Made by a program: the position numbers and the translations under genes | IMG/VR virus record: IMGVR_UViG_3300044457_000006 | Coordinates: 1 to 30,948 of that record | Direction: 5' to 3' (one strand) | Source of the DNA: a virus | Length of the DNA: 30,948 bases | Shown: one piece after another, positions 9,188-17,704 of the stretch | How the letters are laid out: each line of letters starts with the position of its first letter | How positions within the stretch are numbered: position 1 is the stretch's first letter | The notes under the pieces: generated by a model | Seen by the model: only the letters and a program-made list of their open reading frames with translations | Told to the model about the DNA's origin: nothing | Database searches by the model: none

Positions 9188-9658
9188 TCAGTAGGTCATT
9201 ATCGTGACGCTGAAAGTGAAGCTCGGCGTCGTGCCGCCTATCGTTGCAACACACCGAATCTTCCTGGCGAATTTCCTTGACGCGCTCACAACCTGTGTAG
9301 TTGCCGCTGTCGCCTGCGTGAAGCTCGCGCCTGCGATGTCGAACCAGGTTGTTCCACCATCAGGGCTATCCTGGAATTTGACATCCAAAGTCGGCGAAGA
9401 GCCGCTGGCCGCTGTCACGCTCAGATAACAGACAAGCGTTTCAGCCCCGTATATCTCGAATGTAGAGCTTGTGGCCGTAGCCGTGCGCGCGGCGCTGGAG
9501 AAGGGTTGCTGAAAATTCTTGTCAACCGTGGCGAACACGGGCACTGACAACGGCCCTTCGACCTTGCGCGTTGCCGCTTGGATCGGCACCTGCGCCAGCA
9601 TCAAAACGGTCAACAGTGTGATTACCAATTTCTGTCTGTATTCTCTCATCAATTTCAT
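9188..9658 (-). CDS. Signal-peptide protein in the capsid block
   Basis: A 156-residue protein with a clear Sec-type signal peptide: basic MREYRQK, a hydrophobic core ITLLTVLMLAQV, and an Ala-X-Ala-like cleavage region near residue 28-30. The mature part is Ser/Thr/Ala-rich beta sandwich-like (VKFQDSPDGGTTWFDIAGAS), resembling small phage decoration or Ig/BACON-like discoidin-type beta domains. The Shine-Dalgarno is AGGGAG. Directly downstream of the capsid gene one expects a decoration or head protein, yet an export signal is unexpected for a virion protein assembled in the cytoplasm. It may be a moron acting in the envelope, or the signal may be unused. Separated from the capsid gene by a strong hairpin. 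Confidence 0.7.
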   Translation of the reverse strand: MKLMREYRQKLVITLLTVLMLAQVPIQAATRKVEGPLSVPVFATVDKNFQQPFSSAARTATATSSTFEIYGAETLVCYLSVTAASGSSPTLDVKFQDSPDGGTTWFDIAGASFTQATAATTQVVSASRKFARKIRCVATIGGTTPSFTFSVTIMTY

Positions 9659-9689
9659 AATTGTTTCTCCCTGTTTTAAGTCTTTATTG

Positions 9690-9716
9690 AGCAGGCCGCT
9701 TTGAATGCGGCCTGCT
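9690..9716 (-). terminator. Strong 10-bp hairpin after the capsid gene
   Basis: AGCAGGCCGC and GCGGCCTGCT are perfect inverted repeats separated by seven bases, 24 bases downstream of the capsid stop. No U-tract follows on the minus strand (CAATAAAGACTT), so it may be an RNA-stability or processing element or a partial terminator that sets the capsid-to-downstream ratio. Confidence 0.4.
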
Positions 9717-9740
9717 GCGCTCCGCTTTAGCCCGATTCGG

Positions 9741-12239
9741 CTATGAGCCGATTGGCTGTGATTTCACAACAGGCTCCCACATACACGGCCCACCGCCGAA
9801 TATGAACCTGCACTTGTGGCGAGTAATCACATCGTTGTTGAACGCCTTTTCGTGCGTCTCGCCCATCATGTCGTAGAACTCAGGCTCTTCGTTGCCCATC
9901 CAGTAGCCGATCTCCACGATGTCTGCTTCCTTGTTGGAAGCCGTCACCATCCAGTCGTTTGAGTCGGGTAGAAAAGGCAGACCAACGGGGTTGATCTTCA
10001 CGCGGCCACCTGCGCTCCGCAGAAGGCGATCTAACGCGCTCGTATTACCGCCTGGTTCCTGATTGAAGTCAGTCAAAGTCTGAGCTTTCAAGATGCTATC
10101 TGAGCGCACTGCAAGCGTCAGATCGGTCAGATCAAATCCGAACTTCTCATTCGAGCCACGCTCGGTTTGCATCAACAGCTTGCCTAATGCGTTCTCCAGG
10201 CCGGTATTACCGAGAGCGTCCGTTATAAGGTTGTTGTGACTCGCGTGGAATAGCGCAAGACTGTCGCTTGCCATAGTAGGATTGCTGAAAAGGCAGTCCA
10301 ACCATACGAACTTTGCGAGTGTGCGCCGCGCGGCGCGTCCCATCTTGTCGGGAACCTGCCTTAGCGTCTTCGTCTCGTCGTTCGCTATCGTTTCAATTGT
10401 CAAATCGACGGTCTTACCGTGTTTTAGTGGCGAGTACGTCTCCTTGTCATCGGTCAGCGCCGCATAGGTTGTATACTCCCCGTTCTCTGCAACTACCGGC
10501 AGATCTCCATAGAAGCCGAGCACAATGATGATTTGGGGTTTGAAATCATCTAATGCCCGTTTGGTCACGACGCGAGGCAGGCCATAGTCATTCTCCCTAA
10601 ACGATGCGACCACGCGCTTATGCATCAGGTTCGACATCAGATCAGGGAAGTCTGACGTTTGATACGGCGTTTGCGACTGCCGGGCGAAGCGGCGGCCTTG
10701 TCGGTATGCGCGGCTGTTTATGCCTTGGAGGTTGTGATCGCCGGTCATATCGAAATACAGCCGCTTGACGCTGAAGATTTCCGGTGTGTCATTCCACTCC
10801 GACTCTGTTGGCCGGTATGGCGTATGCCCAGACTGCCTGACTTCCTGTTCGATGTAGCTTGATGTGCCCTCGAATTGTTGCCGGGTGAGTCCCATCATCT
10901 TCGCCGCGCCGAGTGTGATCTTGTCCAGCGAGTTCGCGCCGACAATCACAGTTCGACCATTATCAACCTGCCCTGATTGAGATAACACAGCCAAGGCTTC
11001 GCGCGTATCTTCGATCCGCGTGTTGATCTGATTTAAGGTGGTGTCTTTGGTTACTTTCTTACGCAGGCTTTGACGGACGGCTTCCTCCAGCCCTGAATCA
11101 TCAATGGCCTGATAGACCAGAGCTTGACGCACAACCAGCGGCAGCCGCTCGAACGGGATTTCATCATTATTAGCATTATTCTCCGTTCTCGCCTGTCTTG
11201 CAGTCTGCGTAGGTTCCTTTGTTGCTTCTTCAACGAAGCCGAGAGCCTGTTCGACAATGGCTTCGTCGGTGTGAATCGCTTCAACGATTTGTTCTGCTGT
11301 TGATTGACTGGTCACGCCCTGAGCGCCCCCGTTGACGAGCGATTGGCGCACGCTTTCAAATTGATCCGTGTTGAGGAAGTTGAATATGCTCAACAACGCT
11401 TTCTTATTCATCTCGTGTTCTCCTTGTTGCTGCTCGCGGTTGGACGCGAGGGCGTATTTCATGCGGCCCTTGGCTGCCGCTGTGGTTACAATGTCAATCG
11501 AGATCGGCTTGACCCTTTCGACATCAGTTGCTGGTTTTTGGTCAGTCCAGGTTACTTGCTTCGCCTGGATACCAACGAGAATTGAGGCTCCATAAAAATC
11601 GAGGTTCCCTGCTTTATAAGCAGCGTGCAAATCCTGGCGCAGCCAATCAGCGGAGGGTTTGATATGTAGTGTCATATCCATTCCCTGAGCCGTGATCTCC
11701 TTATCAGTCCACCATCCAACCTTGTTCTGTATTGAGCGTTCTGGAAGCTCGCGCATCTCTGTTTCAGTCGGATGATCCGCAAAGGCTCCGAGGTTCTCCC
11801 ACTCATAATCAGCAAAGGATTGTCTGAAGACTTCCGGTCGCCAGATGTGGCGCGTATCACTCAAGCCCCAGGCTACAACCTGAAATCGCCAAGCCCAACC
11901 TTCTTTGTCGAGGCTCTGCTTTATCGTCAGTTTATATGACTGCCTGACTTGAGTTTCAGCCTCTTGCTTATCAGGGTTGCCCACCTCAACATAAGACTCA
12001 GTGACTTCAACCGGCTCGCCAAACTTCACTTCTTCGCCTTCGATTGACCAGGCAATCCTGTAGGTCTTTCCGTCAATCTCGCTACAGGCGATTACTGAAT
12101 CATCAAAGACTTCTTTTGGGTAATAGAAGATCGGCTCATCACGCATCGGCTGGCGAAACGTCTTTCTGAGCGAGGCGTTTATTTTGTCAATCAGGTCGGT
12201 CAGGCTTGTACCCGACTGCTTGGTTATGTGAATTTTCAT
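9741..12239 (-). CDS. Prohead protease - scaffold - major capsid fusion protein
   Basis: One 832-residue open frame holds three roles that Mu separates into I, Z and T. Residues about 100-265 look like an HK97/Mu-type prohead serine protease: FADHP with candidate catalytic His156, FYGASI with candidate Ser219, and the IVTTAAAKG segment typical of the family C-terminus. Residues 277-430 are charged and helical, like a scaffold. Residues about 480-832 resemble Mu gpT-type major head protein (TLAKFVWLDCLFSN, FHASHNNLITDALGNTGLEN). A strong ribosome binding site precedes Met277, so a separate 556-residue scaffold-capsid could be made. The protease would cleave scaffold from capsid during prohead maturation. 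Fused protease-capsid proteins are known in some phages. Stop is TAG. Confidence 0.88.
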   Translation of the reverse strand: MKIHITKQSGTSLTDLIDKINASLRKTFRQPMRDEPIFYYPKEVFDDSVIACSEIDGKTYRIAWSIEGEEVKFGEPVEVTESYVEVGNPDKQEAETQVRQSYKLTIKQSLDKEGWAWRFQVVAWGLSDTRHIWRPEVFRQSFADYEWENLGAFADHPTETEMRELPERSIQNKVGWWTDKEITAQGMDMTLHIKPSADWLRQDLHAAYKAGNLDFYGASILVGIQAKQVTWTDQKPATDVERVKPISIDIVTTAAAKGRMKYALASNREQQQGEHEMNKKALLSIFNFLNTDQFESVRQSLVNGGAQGVTSQSTAEQIVEAIHTDEAIVEQALGFVEEATKEPTQTARQARTENNANNDEIPFERLPLVVRQALVYQAIDDSGLEEAVRQSLRKKVTKDTTLNQINTRIEDTREALAVLSQSGQVDNGRTVIVGANSLDKITLGAAKMMGLTRQQFEGTSSYIEQEVRQSGHTPYRPTESEWNDTPEIFSVKRLYFDMTGDHNLQGINSRAYRQGRRFARQSQTPYQTSDFPDLMSNLMHKRVVASFRENDYGLPRVVTKRALDDFKPQIIIVLGFYGDLPVVAENGEYTTYAALTDDKETYSPLKHGKTVDLTIETIANDETKTLRQVPDKMGRAARRTLAKFVWLDCLFSNPTMASDSLALFHASHNNLITDALGNTGLENALGKLLMQTERGSNEKFGFDLTDLTLAVRSDSILKAQTLTDFNQEPGGNTSALDRLLRSAGGRVKINPVGLPFLPDSNDWMVTASNKEADIVEIGYWMGNEEPEFYDMMGETHEKAFNNDVITRHKCRFIFGGGPCMWEPVVKSQPIGS
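11409..11425 (-). promoter_or_regulatory. Internal ribosome binding site and start within the protease-capsid gene
   Basis: AAGGAG (11420-11425) lies eight bases before an in-frame ATG (11409-11411) that begins MNKKALLSIFNFLNTDQ, residue 277 of the fusion. Spacing and sequence are ideal. It would yield a 556-residue scaffold-capsid product (9741-11411), analogous to nested Mu I/Z. Confidence 0.65.
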
Positions 12240-12365
12240 CCTACTGCCTCAAAATTGAATCGAGAGTGCCATTTAATTGTGCTCAAATGGCCTCAAAACA
12301 GCTTTTCCCGCCCTGCAACGCGCCGCAGAACCCCCAACGCGCCACAGGCCAAACAAACGCGATTT

Positions 12366-12707
12366 TTAGGCTTTCGGCAGGTTGGCTGCGAGAGCCTGAC
12401 TTACCGCTTCATCTATCATCGCCTTAACTTCATCCTTGCTGACAGCATCGGCAGGCACGCCAGCCACCGCGCGAGCCGCTGCTTTGCGAGCAGCCTCTTC
12501 ACGCATAGCCTCTTCAACCAAAGCATCAGTAACCTTCGTGCCTTGGATAGTGATGACGGTCTCACCATCTGCTGATCTTGTGGCTATCTGAGAATCAGGA
12601 ATGTCATTCAGGCCGTTAAAGGTGTGACCAATGAACAGCAGCCGTTCTCTGTCATTGTTTCCTTGAATCTCTTCAGTCCTATCTGCTCTTGCAGGTTTCT
12701 TTGGCAT
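12366..12707 (-). CDS. Small head-region protein of unknown function
   Basis: A 113-residue protein with basic N-terminus, a short beta stretch (SADGETVITIQGTKVTD) and an Ala/Glu-rich helical C-terminal half. It lies between the gp7/F-like gene and the protease-capsid fusion. Helical, charged proteins there often serve as extra scaffold, head-fibre or capsid accessory factors, but I see no family motif. AGGTGAG precedes the ATG. After it, 126 bases lacking any gene lead to the capsid fusion. Confidence 0.6.
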   Translation of the reverse strand: MPKKPARADRTEEIQGNNDRERLLFIGHTFNGLNDIPDSQIATRSADGETVITIQGTKVTDALVEEAMREEAARKAAARAVAGVPADAVSKDEVKAMIDEAVSQALAANLPKA

Positions 12708-12710
12708 AAC

Positions 12711-13574
12711 TCACCTCTCAAATTTTTTAGTCCTATCAAGTGTGTAAATGCGCTTCAAAAGAGAAGGCGATGAAACACATCTACAGTTAATCGTGTTTGC
12801 CGCTGTCCCTACAGGATCACGCGGGTACATCAACGCTTCGCCTCCGACATCAAATGGCTCGTCAACTGCTCGCTCTTGCCCCATTGCGGCGATGTGTGAA
12901 ATCCGTGCCCGTTTATCAATCGTTGAAAGCCAGCGTTTTCCTAGCACCCAGCCCGCGCGGCGGATCGCCGCCTCATTCGATTTCATCCTTGCCTGCGCAG
13001 CAATGGATTGAACCCTCATTACTTCAGTTCTGAAGATTCGCTCTGCTCTCGCCGCAATTGGCCCAAACTTTGATTTATCGAGCGAAGAGCCGATTTGCGC
13101 GATTGCATCCTGCACCTTCAAACCACCGATAGCCGCGCGCTGGATGATTCCATCAATCGAAGCCTGAGCAGTTGTCGTCAGGTCTTTGATCATTGTCGCG
13201 CTGAATGAAGCCGCTACCTGTGCGACTTCCCGCGAAACGCCGAGCACCGGATTGACGCCCAACACAACTCTCACAGGCTCATCAATCAACTGCGTGCCGA
13301 AATCAAACGCTTTATTGATGTCCTGACTCAGCCGAGTCGCTAAATCCTGGTTGAGCCGCTCGATTCGACTTTCGATTGATGCGCGCACGCTACGAAGCCA
13401 GAACGAATCCCATTCCGTGCGCCCATCTTCAGCGAGCTTTGCAATCACATCGCTGCGTGTTTGCTCAAGCAGATCGCGCGCTGCCTGGATTGACTCACTC
13501 TCAAGGCGAAGTATGTTTTCAATGATCTGCTTGACCTTTCGGTCAAATTCTTTCTGTACATCGTCGTCGGCCAT
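12711..13574 (-). CDS. Minor head protein, SPP1 gp7 / Mu F-like
   Basis: A 287-residue protein with a long helical N-terminus (about 1-130) and the hallmark C-terminal module of the phage head morphogenesis family: RTEV at 182-185, KRWLSTIDKRARISH (Trp215, Asp220, His227), a DEPFDVGGEALMYPRDP segment and NCRC at 263-266. Proteins of this family bind the portal and the capsid interior and are often injected or needed for infectivity. It follows the portal gene by one base (TAA ATG), consistent with coupled translation. Confidence 0.88.
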   Translation of the reverse strand: MADDDVQKEFDRKVKQIIENILRLESESIQAARDLLEQTRSDVIAKLAEDGRTEWDSFWLRSVRASIESRIERLNQDLATRLSQDINKAFDFGTQLIDEPVRVVLGVNPVLGVSREVAQVAASFSATMIKDLTTTAQASIDGIIQRAAIGGLKVQDAIAQIGSSLDKSKFGPIAARAERIFRTEVMRVQSIAAQARMKSNEAAIRRAGWVLGKRWLSTIDKRARISHIAAMGQERAVDEPFDVGGEALMYPRDPVGTAANTINCRCVSSPSLLKRIYTLDRTKKFER

Positions 13575-15041
13575 TTATCGGTTGCTCGCTGCTGCCAACT
13601 CACGCTTGAAAGCCGCAACCTTGCCAGGCTTATAATCCGGCTCAGCCTCGTCGCTTTCTTTCTCGGCCAACTCCATTTCCTTCTGAGCGTCATACTCGAT
13701 ACCGAACTGAGACATAAATGAGCCGAAGATTTTTGCCCCCGTAGTTTTTGTGATCAAGCGTCGTTCAATTGCTAAGTCAATCGCACTCGTTACTTGCGCG
13801 AGTATGCTGCCTACCCGCGACAGGTCTTTAGTCGAAAGCTCTGGCATAATGACATCGAAGCTTCGATCAAGACTTCGGTTCTCGATTGCTCGCTTGATTA
13901 CGGGTCTTCTGATAGCCGCTTGATCAATGACGTTATCGCCCATCTCTCTGAAGACGGCTTTGACCTTGCGCTGCCGAGATTCCAAGCCTCTCAAAATCGG
14001 TAAATCGAGATGCTCGGCAGAAGCCCTATTTGAATCTGCCGTATCGCCAAAAAAGGTATTACTCAGCCCAGCAGACCCCAAGACATCTTTTCTTGTTCCG
14101 TCCGTGACTACTCGCGAATCTTGATTGTTTAGATCAGGAGTGAGGACTTTCCATTCGGCTTCTTCGTTATGCGCTCTAATCGAGCCTGGTGCTGGCTCAG
14201 TTTGATCGCGCAACCATTCGTCAATCTGAGGTCCGGTCTTCCCCTTCAGCAGCACGTCATAAACGAAGCGCTTGGCTAAATCGTTGCGCTCGATGTCACC
14301 CCATAGGCTCTGATCCCAGGCGTCAAGGTAATCTGCGATTGCTTCAAGCTCGCTACGTCCGCGCGTAGCATCTGCGGCACAGTTCCTTTTGAAAAAGAAG
14401 ATATTTCCTGTCCGGTAGTTATAAAAAGCACTCCTTTGTTCAGTATCAACGTTGATGATCTGAAACGTCTTGTGGACAGATAAATCATAAAATGTTGAAG
14501 TGCCAGCACCAGCACCGGGCTTCATTTGAACCTCGCGCATCAGGCGACGATTCTGTCTGTCTGCTATCACCTGAGCTACTTCTATCGGATCAATCCAGCC
14601 CAACCGAACCGCGCCAGATACATCATTAGTAAAAGTCGGTAAGAACAATTCGCCAGTGATAAGAAATCCATCAACGATGTCGAATTGAAATTCGTCCAGG
14701 TTGTTCACAGGGTCATTCCAGAACTGATCCAATAACGGTTGAATGACTTTCTTGTCTTTGGCCTCGTAGCGGATTCCATCACCTATAATGAAGTCGCGCT
14801 TGATATTGATGATGTGCGCACCAAGCGCATTCTGCCGCGCCAGATAGTTCGCCATCTCAATCATCCTGTCTTGCTCAACAGGATTCAGATCGCGACGGCT
14901 GCGCGTAATACGTCGCCACTGACCTTGGCCTTCATCTGGATCAACCCCACGAGAAGCCGCAGCCTGCTTTACAAGCCGCTGCGCCTCACTGCGGATCACA
15001 TCACCGAATGCCCAATTGATTAATGTTTGTTTGATGCTCAT
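13575..15041 (-). CDS. Phage portal protein
   Basis: A 488-residue protein in the position between terminase and minor head protein. It has a mixed N-terminal alpha/beta domain (QNALGAHIINIKRDFIIGDG; QFWNDPVNNLDEFQFDIVDG), a wing-like middle (RLGWIDPIEVAQVIADR; FFFKRNCAADATRGRSELEA) and a helical clip/crown-like C-terminus with Lys/Glu-rich tail. The RG(R)SELEAI phrase is seen in many portals. Portals form the dodecameric gate for DNA packaging and tail attachment. The ATG lacks a nearby Shine-Dalgarno; instead a 9-bp hairpin (15052-15083) ends ten bases upstream, so initiation may depend on RNA structure or on an unusual signal. Confidence 0.87.
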   Translation of the reverse strand: MSIKQTLINWAFGDVIRSEAQRLVKQAAASRGVDPDEGQGQWRRITRSRRDLNPVEQDRMIEMANYLARQNALGAHIINIKRDFIIGDGIRYEAKDKKVIQPLLDQFWNDPVNNLDEFQFDIVDGFLITGELFLPTFTNDVSGAVRLGWIDPIEVAQVIADRQNRRLMREVQMKPGAGAGTSTFYDLSVHKTFQIINVDTEQRSAFYNYRTGNIFFFKRNCAADATRGRSELEAIADYLDAWDQSLWGDIERNDLAKRFVYDVLLKGKTGPQIDEWLRDQTEPAPGSIRAHNEEAEWKVLTPDLNNQDSRVVTDGTRKDVLGSAGLSNTFFGDTADSNRASAEHLDLPILRGLESRQRKVKAVFREMGDNVIDQAAIRRPVIKRAIENRSLDRSFDVIMPELSTKDLSRVGSILAQVTSAIDLAIERRLITKTTGAKIFGSFMSQFGIEYDAQKEMELAEKESDEAEPDYKPGKVAAFKRELAAASNR

Positions 15042-15238
15042 TTTTTCGCTTGGGAGAGAGTGTTGAGGCTAACCCTCTCTCCCTATCACTACGACCCCTA
15101 CTTCACGGGGTAGGCTGTCTTGAAGCGCTCTCTCACGCCGTTTTGCATTGCGGGCAATTTGGTCTTATAACTGCTCCCTCTTGTCTCTGCCGAAACAGAC
15201 GAGGAAGAAGCAGACGCCTGCCCTATTAATATCGAAAG
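15042..15238. other. Structured intergenic region with two inverted repeats
   Basis: Between the 137-residue secreted gene and the portal gene there is no convincing gene. A perfect repeat GGGAGAGAG/CTCTCTCCC spans 15052-15083 (14-base loop), and an imperfect, longer repeat spans about 15172-15215 (CTGCTCCCTCTTGTCT against AGACGAGGAAGAAGCAG). Minus-strand RNA could form both. The frame after the TAG at 15239 stays open for 45 codons to a second TAG, but with no start codon near its beginning, so I do not call a gene. Confidence 0.55.
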
Positions 15239-15652
15239 CTATTGCCCACTAGTCCTGAAATTGCGTGGGTCAGGAGGCCAGTGCCACGTATTGAAATCCC
15301 CGCAGCAGTCATACCTGGCTTGCTTCAAATCAAGCGTAGTCGGCTCGCCAGGCTCAACGTCTTCTGGCGATAGCGAAACTTTCAAATCAGCGGCCTTGTG
15401 GTCGTAGCCTGCGCGTGTAACGAGAGCGGCACGCGGGTGGCCACCGTTCTTGAAACCTGCGGGCAGTACATAATGGACAGTGACACCGAGGTAAGGCGCG
15501 CCGTCATGCTCTTCAGTCCAGGTGTTCGGACTTCGTTGCTTCTGCGCGGCTACACTCTCTGGGTGCAAGCCAGTCATTGAAGCGGCAAAGCCAATTAGCA
15601 TTCCAGCTATGAGAAGTAATATCGGTGCCGGTATTTTGATTCCCCTCTTCAT
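15239..15652 (-). CDS. Secreted or membrane-anchored small protein
   Basis: A 137-residue protein with an N-terminal hydrophobic segment after KRGIKIP (APILLLIAGMLIGFAASM), which acts as a signal peptide or a membrane anchor. The mature part is polar with a tail containing ARYDCCGDFNTWHWPPDP, rich in Cys/Trp/His and possibly disulphide-bonded or metal binding. It lies with a second signal-peptide gene between large terminase and portal, where phages seldom place exported proteins. I do not recognise the family. Lysis accessory (spanin-like), superinfection exclusion or envelope moron are all possible; none is shown by the sequence. Confidence 0.65.
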   Translation of the reverse strand: MKRGIKIPAPILLLIAGMLIGFAASMTGLHPESVAAQKQRSPNTWTEEHDGAPYLGVTVHYVLPAGFKNGGHPRAALVTRAGYDHKAADLKVSLSPEDVEPGEPTTLDLKQARYDCCGDFNTWHWPPDPRNFRTSGQ

Positions 15653-15668
15653 GTCAATTCTCCTTCAA

Positions 15669-15890
15669 TTAATCGTTTGCGTGTAACACGAGCCATAAGG
15701 CCGCGCCCAATGGATATTTCCAAGTGGCGTTTCCGACCTTCTTCAACACTCTCACAAAGCCTGATTGTTTCTTCTTGACCACAACCTGCGCCTTTTGCGT
15801 TTGCGAGCTTGGGATGGAATCCTGTGCGTGGATACGCGCCGCAGGAATAAACAACAACCAGAGTGTTAGAATAATCACCGCTCTTTTCAT
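15669..15890 (-). CDS. Short secreted cationic protein
   Basis: A 73-residue protein beginning MKRAVIILTLWLLFIPAARI with a cleavage-like HAQ-D site near residue 23-24. I chose the ATG at 15890 since AGAGGAACG precedes it and it starts a classical signal peptide; the longer frame to 15956 runs inside terminase. The mature peptide, about 50 residues, has a basic amphipathic stretch (QVVVKKKQSGFVRVLKKVG) then a short hydrophobic end (YPLGAALWLVL). This build could interact with membranes, so a role in lysis or exclusion is imaginable, but there is no family evidence. It is 16 bases upstream of the next secreted gene, probably co-transcribed. Confidence 0.65.
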   Translation of the reverse strand: MKRAVIILTLWLLFIPAARIHAQDSIPSSQTQKAQVVVKKKQSGFVRVLKKVGNATWKYPLGAALWLVLHAND

Positions 15891-15907
15891 CGTTCCTCTT
15901 TCCTTGC

Positions 15908-17704
15908 TCAAGCAGCTTTCCTCCCAAATCTTCCTAGCCGCAGCTTGGCCAACCACCGGGTCTCCTGATCACGCTTCATCCTGTCGCGTGATGTGTTCCC
16001 CTCTGGGTCTTTGCCTGATGAAGCCGCCTCTACTGAGCGACTGCCTATCGAATCCAGCGACTCGATTCCGTCAATCGTGTCGTCATAAGGCGCAGGATCA
16101 TCTACGTATTCAGAAAACCACTCCGGCCTACGATCTTCCGATTGCCACTTCGCCGGGTAGCGCACGCCACCGTTTTCATTTCGCACCGACAGCCGGTCAA
16201 GCCGTGCCTGCTTTTCTTCCGTATGCAGCAGCGTTTTCACCACCACATCTACGCCTTCCTTACGTAGCCGCTCTTGAAACCTCTCTCCAAGCAAATCCCC
16301 GAACGAGTTCTCTTCGATCCATAATTCTGCGCTTCGGTCTGCAAGCCAGATCGGTTTGAAGTACTCTACGATTTTGTCTTCTGCGGCTTTCGGCCTGAGC
16401 CGTTCACGAAAAGCATTGAGCAGATAGGTAATTCGATCAGTGCTGTTTATCTTCCCGTCTGAGAAACTTGAGAAGTCGCTCTTCTTGCGCCCTTTACCCT
16501 TCTTGCCTTTGCTGGGATCAATATAGACCACGCGACGAAGCTGCTGATTCTCAAGCTCACTCGGTTGATAAAAATGAAAGCGATCTATCACGAAGCGAGC
16601 CGTACTTGGGTCGCGAGGATCGTTCATATACTCCGCGCCAAATTTCGTCGGCCCTAGCAAGCTGCGAATCTTCAGAAGCTTCTTTATCGAGAATCTGGCA
16701 GGCCAGTTCGATACCCATTCCCCATTCGTATCACGACGCATTGCAGCAAACTTGATCGAGGTGAAGAGATAGTTGTTATCTTCATCTTTCTTTCTCGTTG
16801 CCCGTGCAATCGTGCAATCGAAGTGGATCGTTGTGCCTATGATCTGCACTTGGCCGCGCTTCGGATCCATAGCAGGAATGACTGCCGACATCAGCCAGTT
16901 CCAGGCTTTATCGCGCTGCTCTTTCGTGACAACATTCTCATCGTTGTCGAGGTCATCGCCTTTGAAACAAGTAGGTCGTTGCGCTCCGTGCCTGCGACCG
17001 CGCATCTTGCCGCCACGTCCGAGCGCATCAACGCGCACATTGTTTGTGGTGATGATCTGGCCCTCTCTCCAAACTACTCGCCCGTCAGGGCGCTGGATCA
17101 ACTCAACCTCTCGCCACAATCCACGGTCCGGCTTCAGGTTGCCGAAATCAGCCTTGATCTTATCGTTGCTGGCCAGCTCGTCTTTGATGTCTTCAAGCTG
17201 TGCGCCAGCCTGCGCGAAAGTATCGCCGCCGAGTATCAGATAAGGGTCAAGCCCGTGGCAGATTCGGCGAAGTGAATCACAGAGGTTTGCGATAACTGAT
17301 TTGCCGTGGCCGCGCGCTATCTCTATCGCAGTGAGATTTAGTTCCGGGTCGCCGCGATGGACTTCTATGCCGTACTCTTCTCGCCATCGCTCAATGTCTT
17401 TATCCGTATAGCGACCTGATAAAACGGTGTCTAAAGCTTCATGAAATGGAGCGCCTTCGGTTTCAAAATAATGAGGCAGATAAGTGCGACCATATTCGAG
17501 TGCGGAAAACCGTGTGCGTTCCAGCCGCGCTTCGCGCGTACCATCTTCTTCAGTGAAAGCCGCGCGGCCAGCAGACAATGACTCGGCAGCGACCTGCGCC
17601 GCCGCTCGTTGTTGCTGCACTGCTTCAGCCGCAGCGTGCGCCGCCGCGCGAAACTCAGTGCGCGTCAATTTCCGCTTCGGTACTTTGAAACCTTTTTTAG
17701 GCAT
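15908..17704 (-). CDS. terL: Terminase large subunit (Mu gp28-like)
   Basis: A 598-residue packaging motor. The ATPase domain has a P-loop variant ARGHGKS (130-136, as LTAIEIARGHGKSVIANL) and a Walker-B-like CFKGDD (D250/D251), followed by an IIGTTIHFD coupling segment (288-296). The RNase H-fold nuclease domain starts RRVVYIDPSKG with candidate Asp396, then LWIEENSFGD (Glu464/465) and PYDDTIDGIES (Asp541-545). The N-terminal 60 residues are Ala/Gln-rich helical, likely to contact the small subunit. The ATG overlaps the upstream stop by eight bases. By analogy with Mu it would pack by headful from integrated copies, cutting into flanking host DNA. Confidence 0.93.
   Translation of the reverse strand: MPKKGFKVPKRKLTRTEFRAAAHAAAEAVQQQRAAAQVAAESLSAGRAAFTEEDGTREARLERTRFSALEYGRTYLPHYFETEGAPFHEALDTVLSGRYTDKDIERWREEYGIEVHRGDPELNLTAIEIARGHGKSVIANLCDSLRRICHGLDPYLILGGDTFAQAGAQLEDIKDELASNDKIKADFGNLKPDRGLWREVELIQRPDGRVVWREGQIITTNNVRVDALGRGGKMRGRRHGAQRPTCFKGDDLDNDENVVTKEQRDKAWNWLMSAVIPAMDPKRGQVQIIGTTIHFDCTIARATRKKDEDNNYLFTSIKFAAMRRDTNGEWVSNWPARFSIKKLLKIRSLLGPTKFGAEYMNDPRDPSTARFVIDRFHFYQPSELENQQLRRVVYIDPSKGKKGKGRKKSDFSSFSDGKINSTDRITYLLNAFRERLRPKAAEDKIVEYFKPIWLADRSAELWIEENSFGDLLGERFQERLRKEGVDVVVKTLLHTEEKQARLDRLSVRNENGGVRYPAKWQSEDRRPEWFSEYVDDPAPYDDTIDGIESLDSIGSRSVEAASSGKDPEGNTSRDRMKRDQETRWLAKLRLGRFGRKAA

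Noticed and set aside
15059-15238. Open frame after the TAG of the 137-residue secreted gene
   Set aside because: About 45 codons remain open to a second TAG, but there is no start codon near the beginning and the region is full of inverted repeats; readthrough is not supported.
15724-16359. Plus-strand frame of 211 codons opposite terminase
   Set aside because: It is antisense to conserved terminase nuclease sequence and shows no Shine-Dalgarno or sensible composition.
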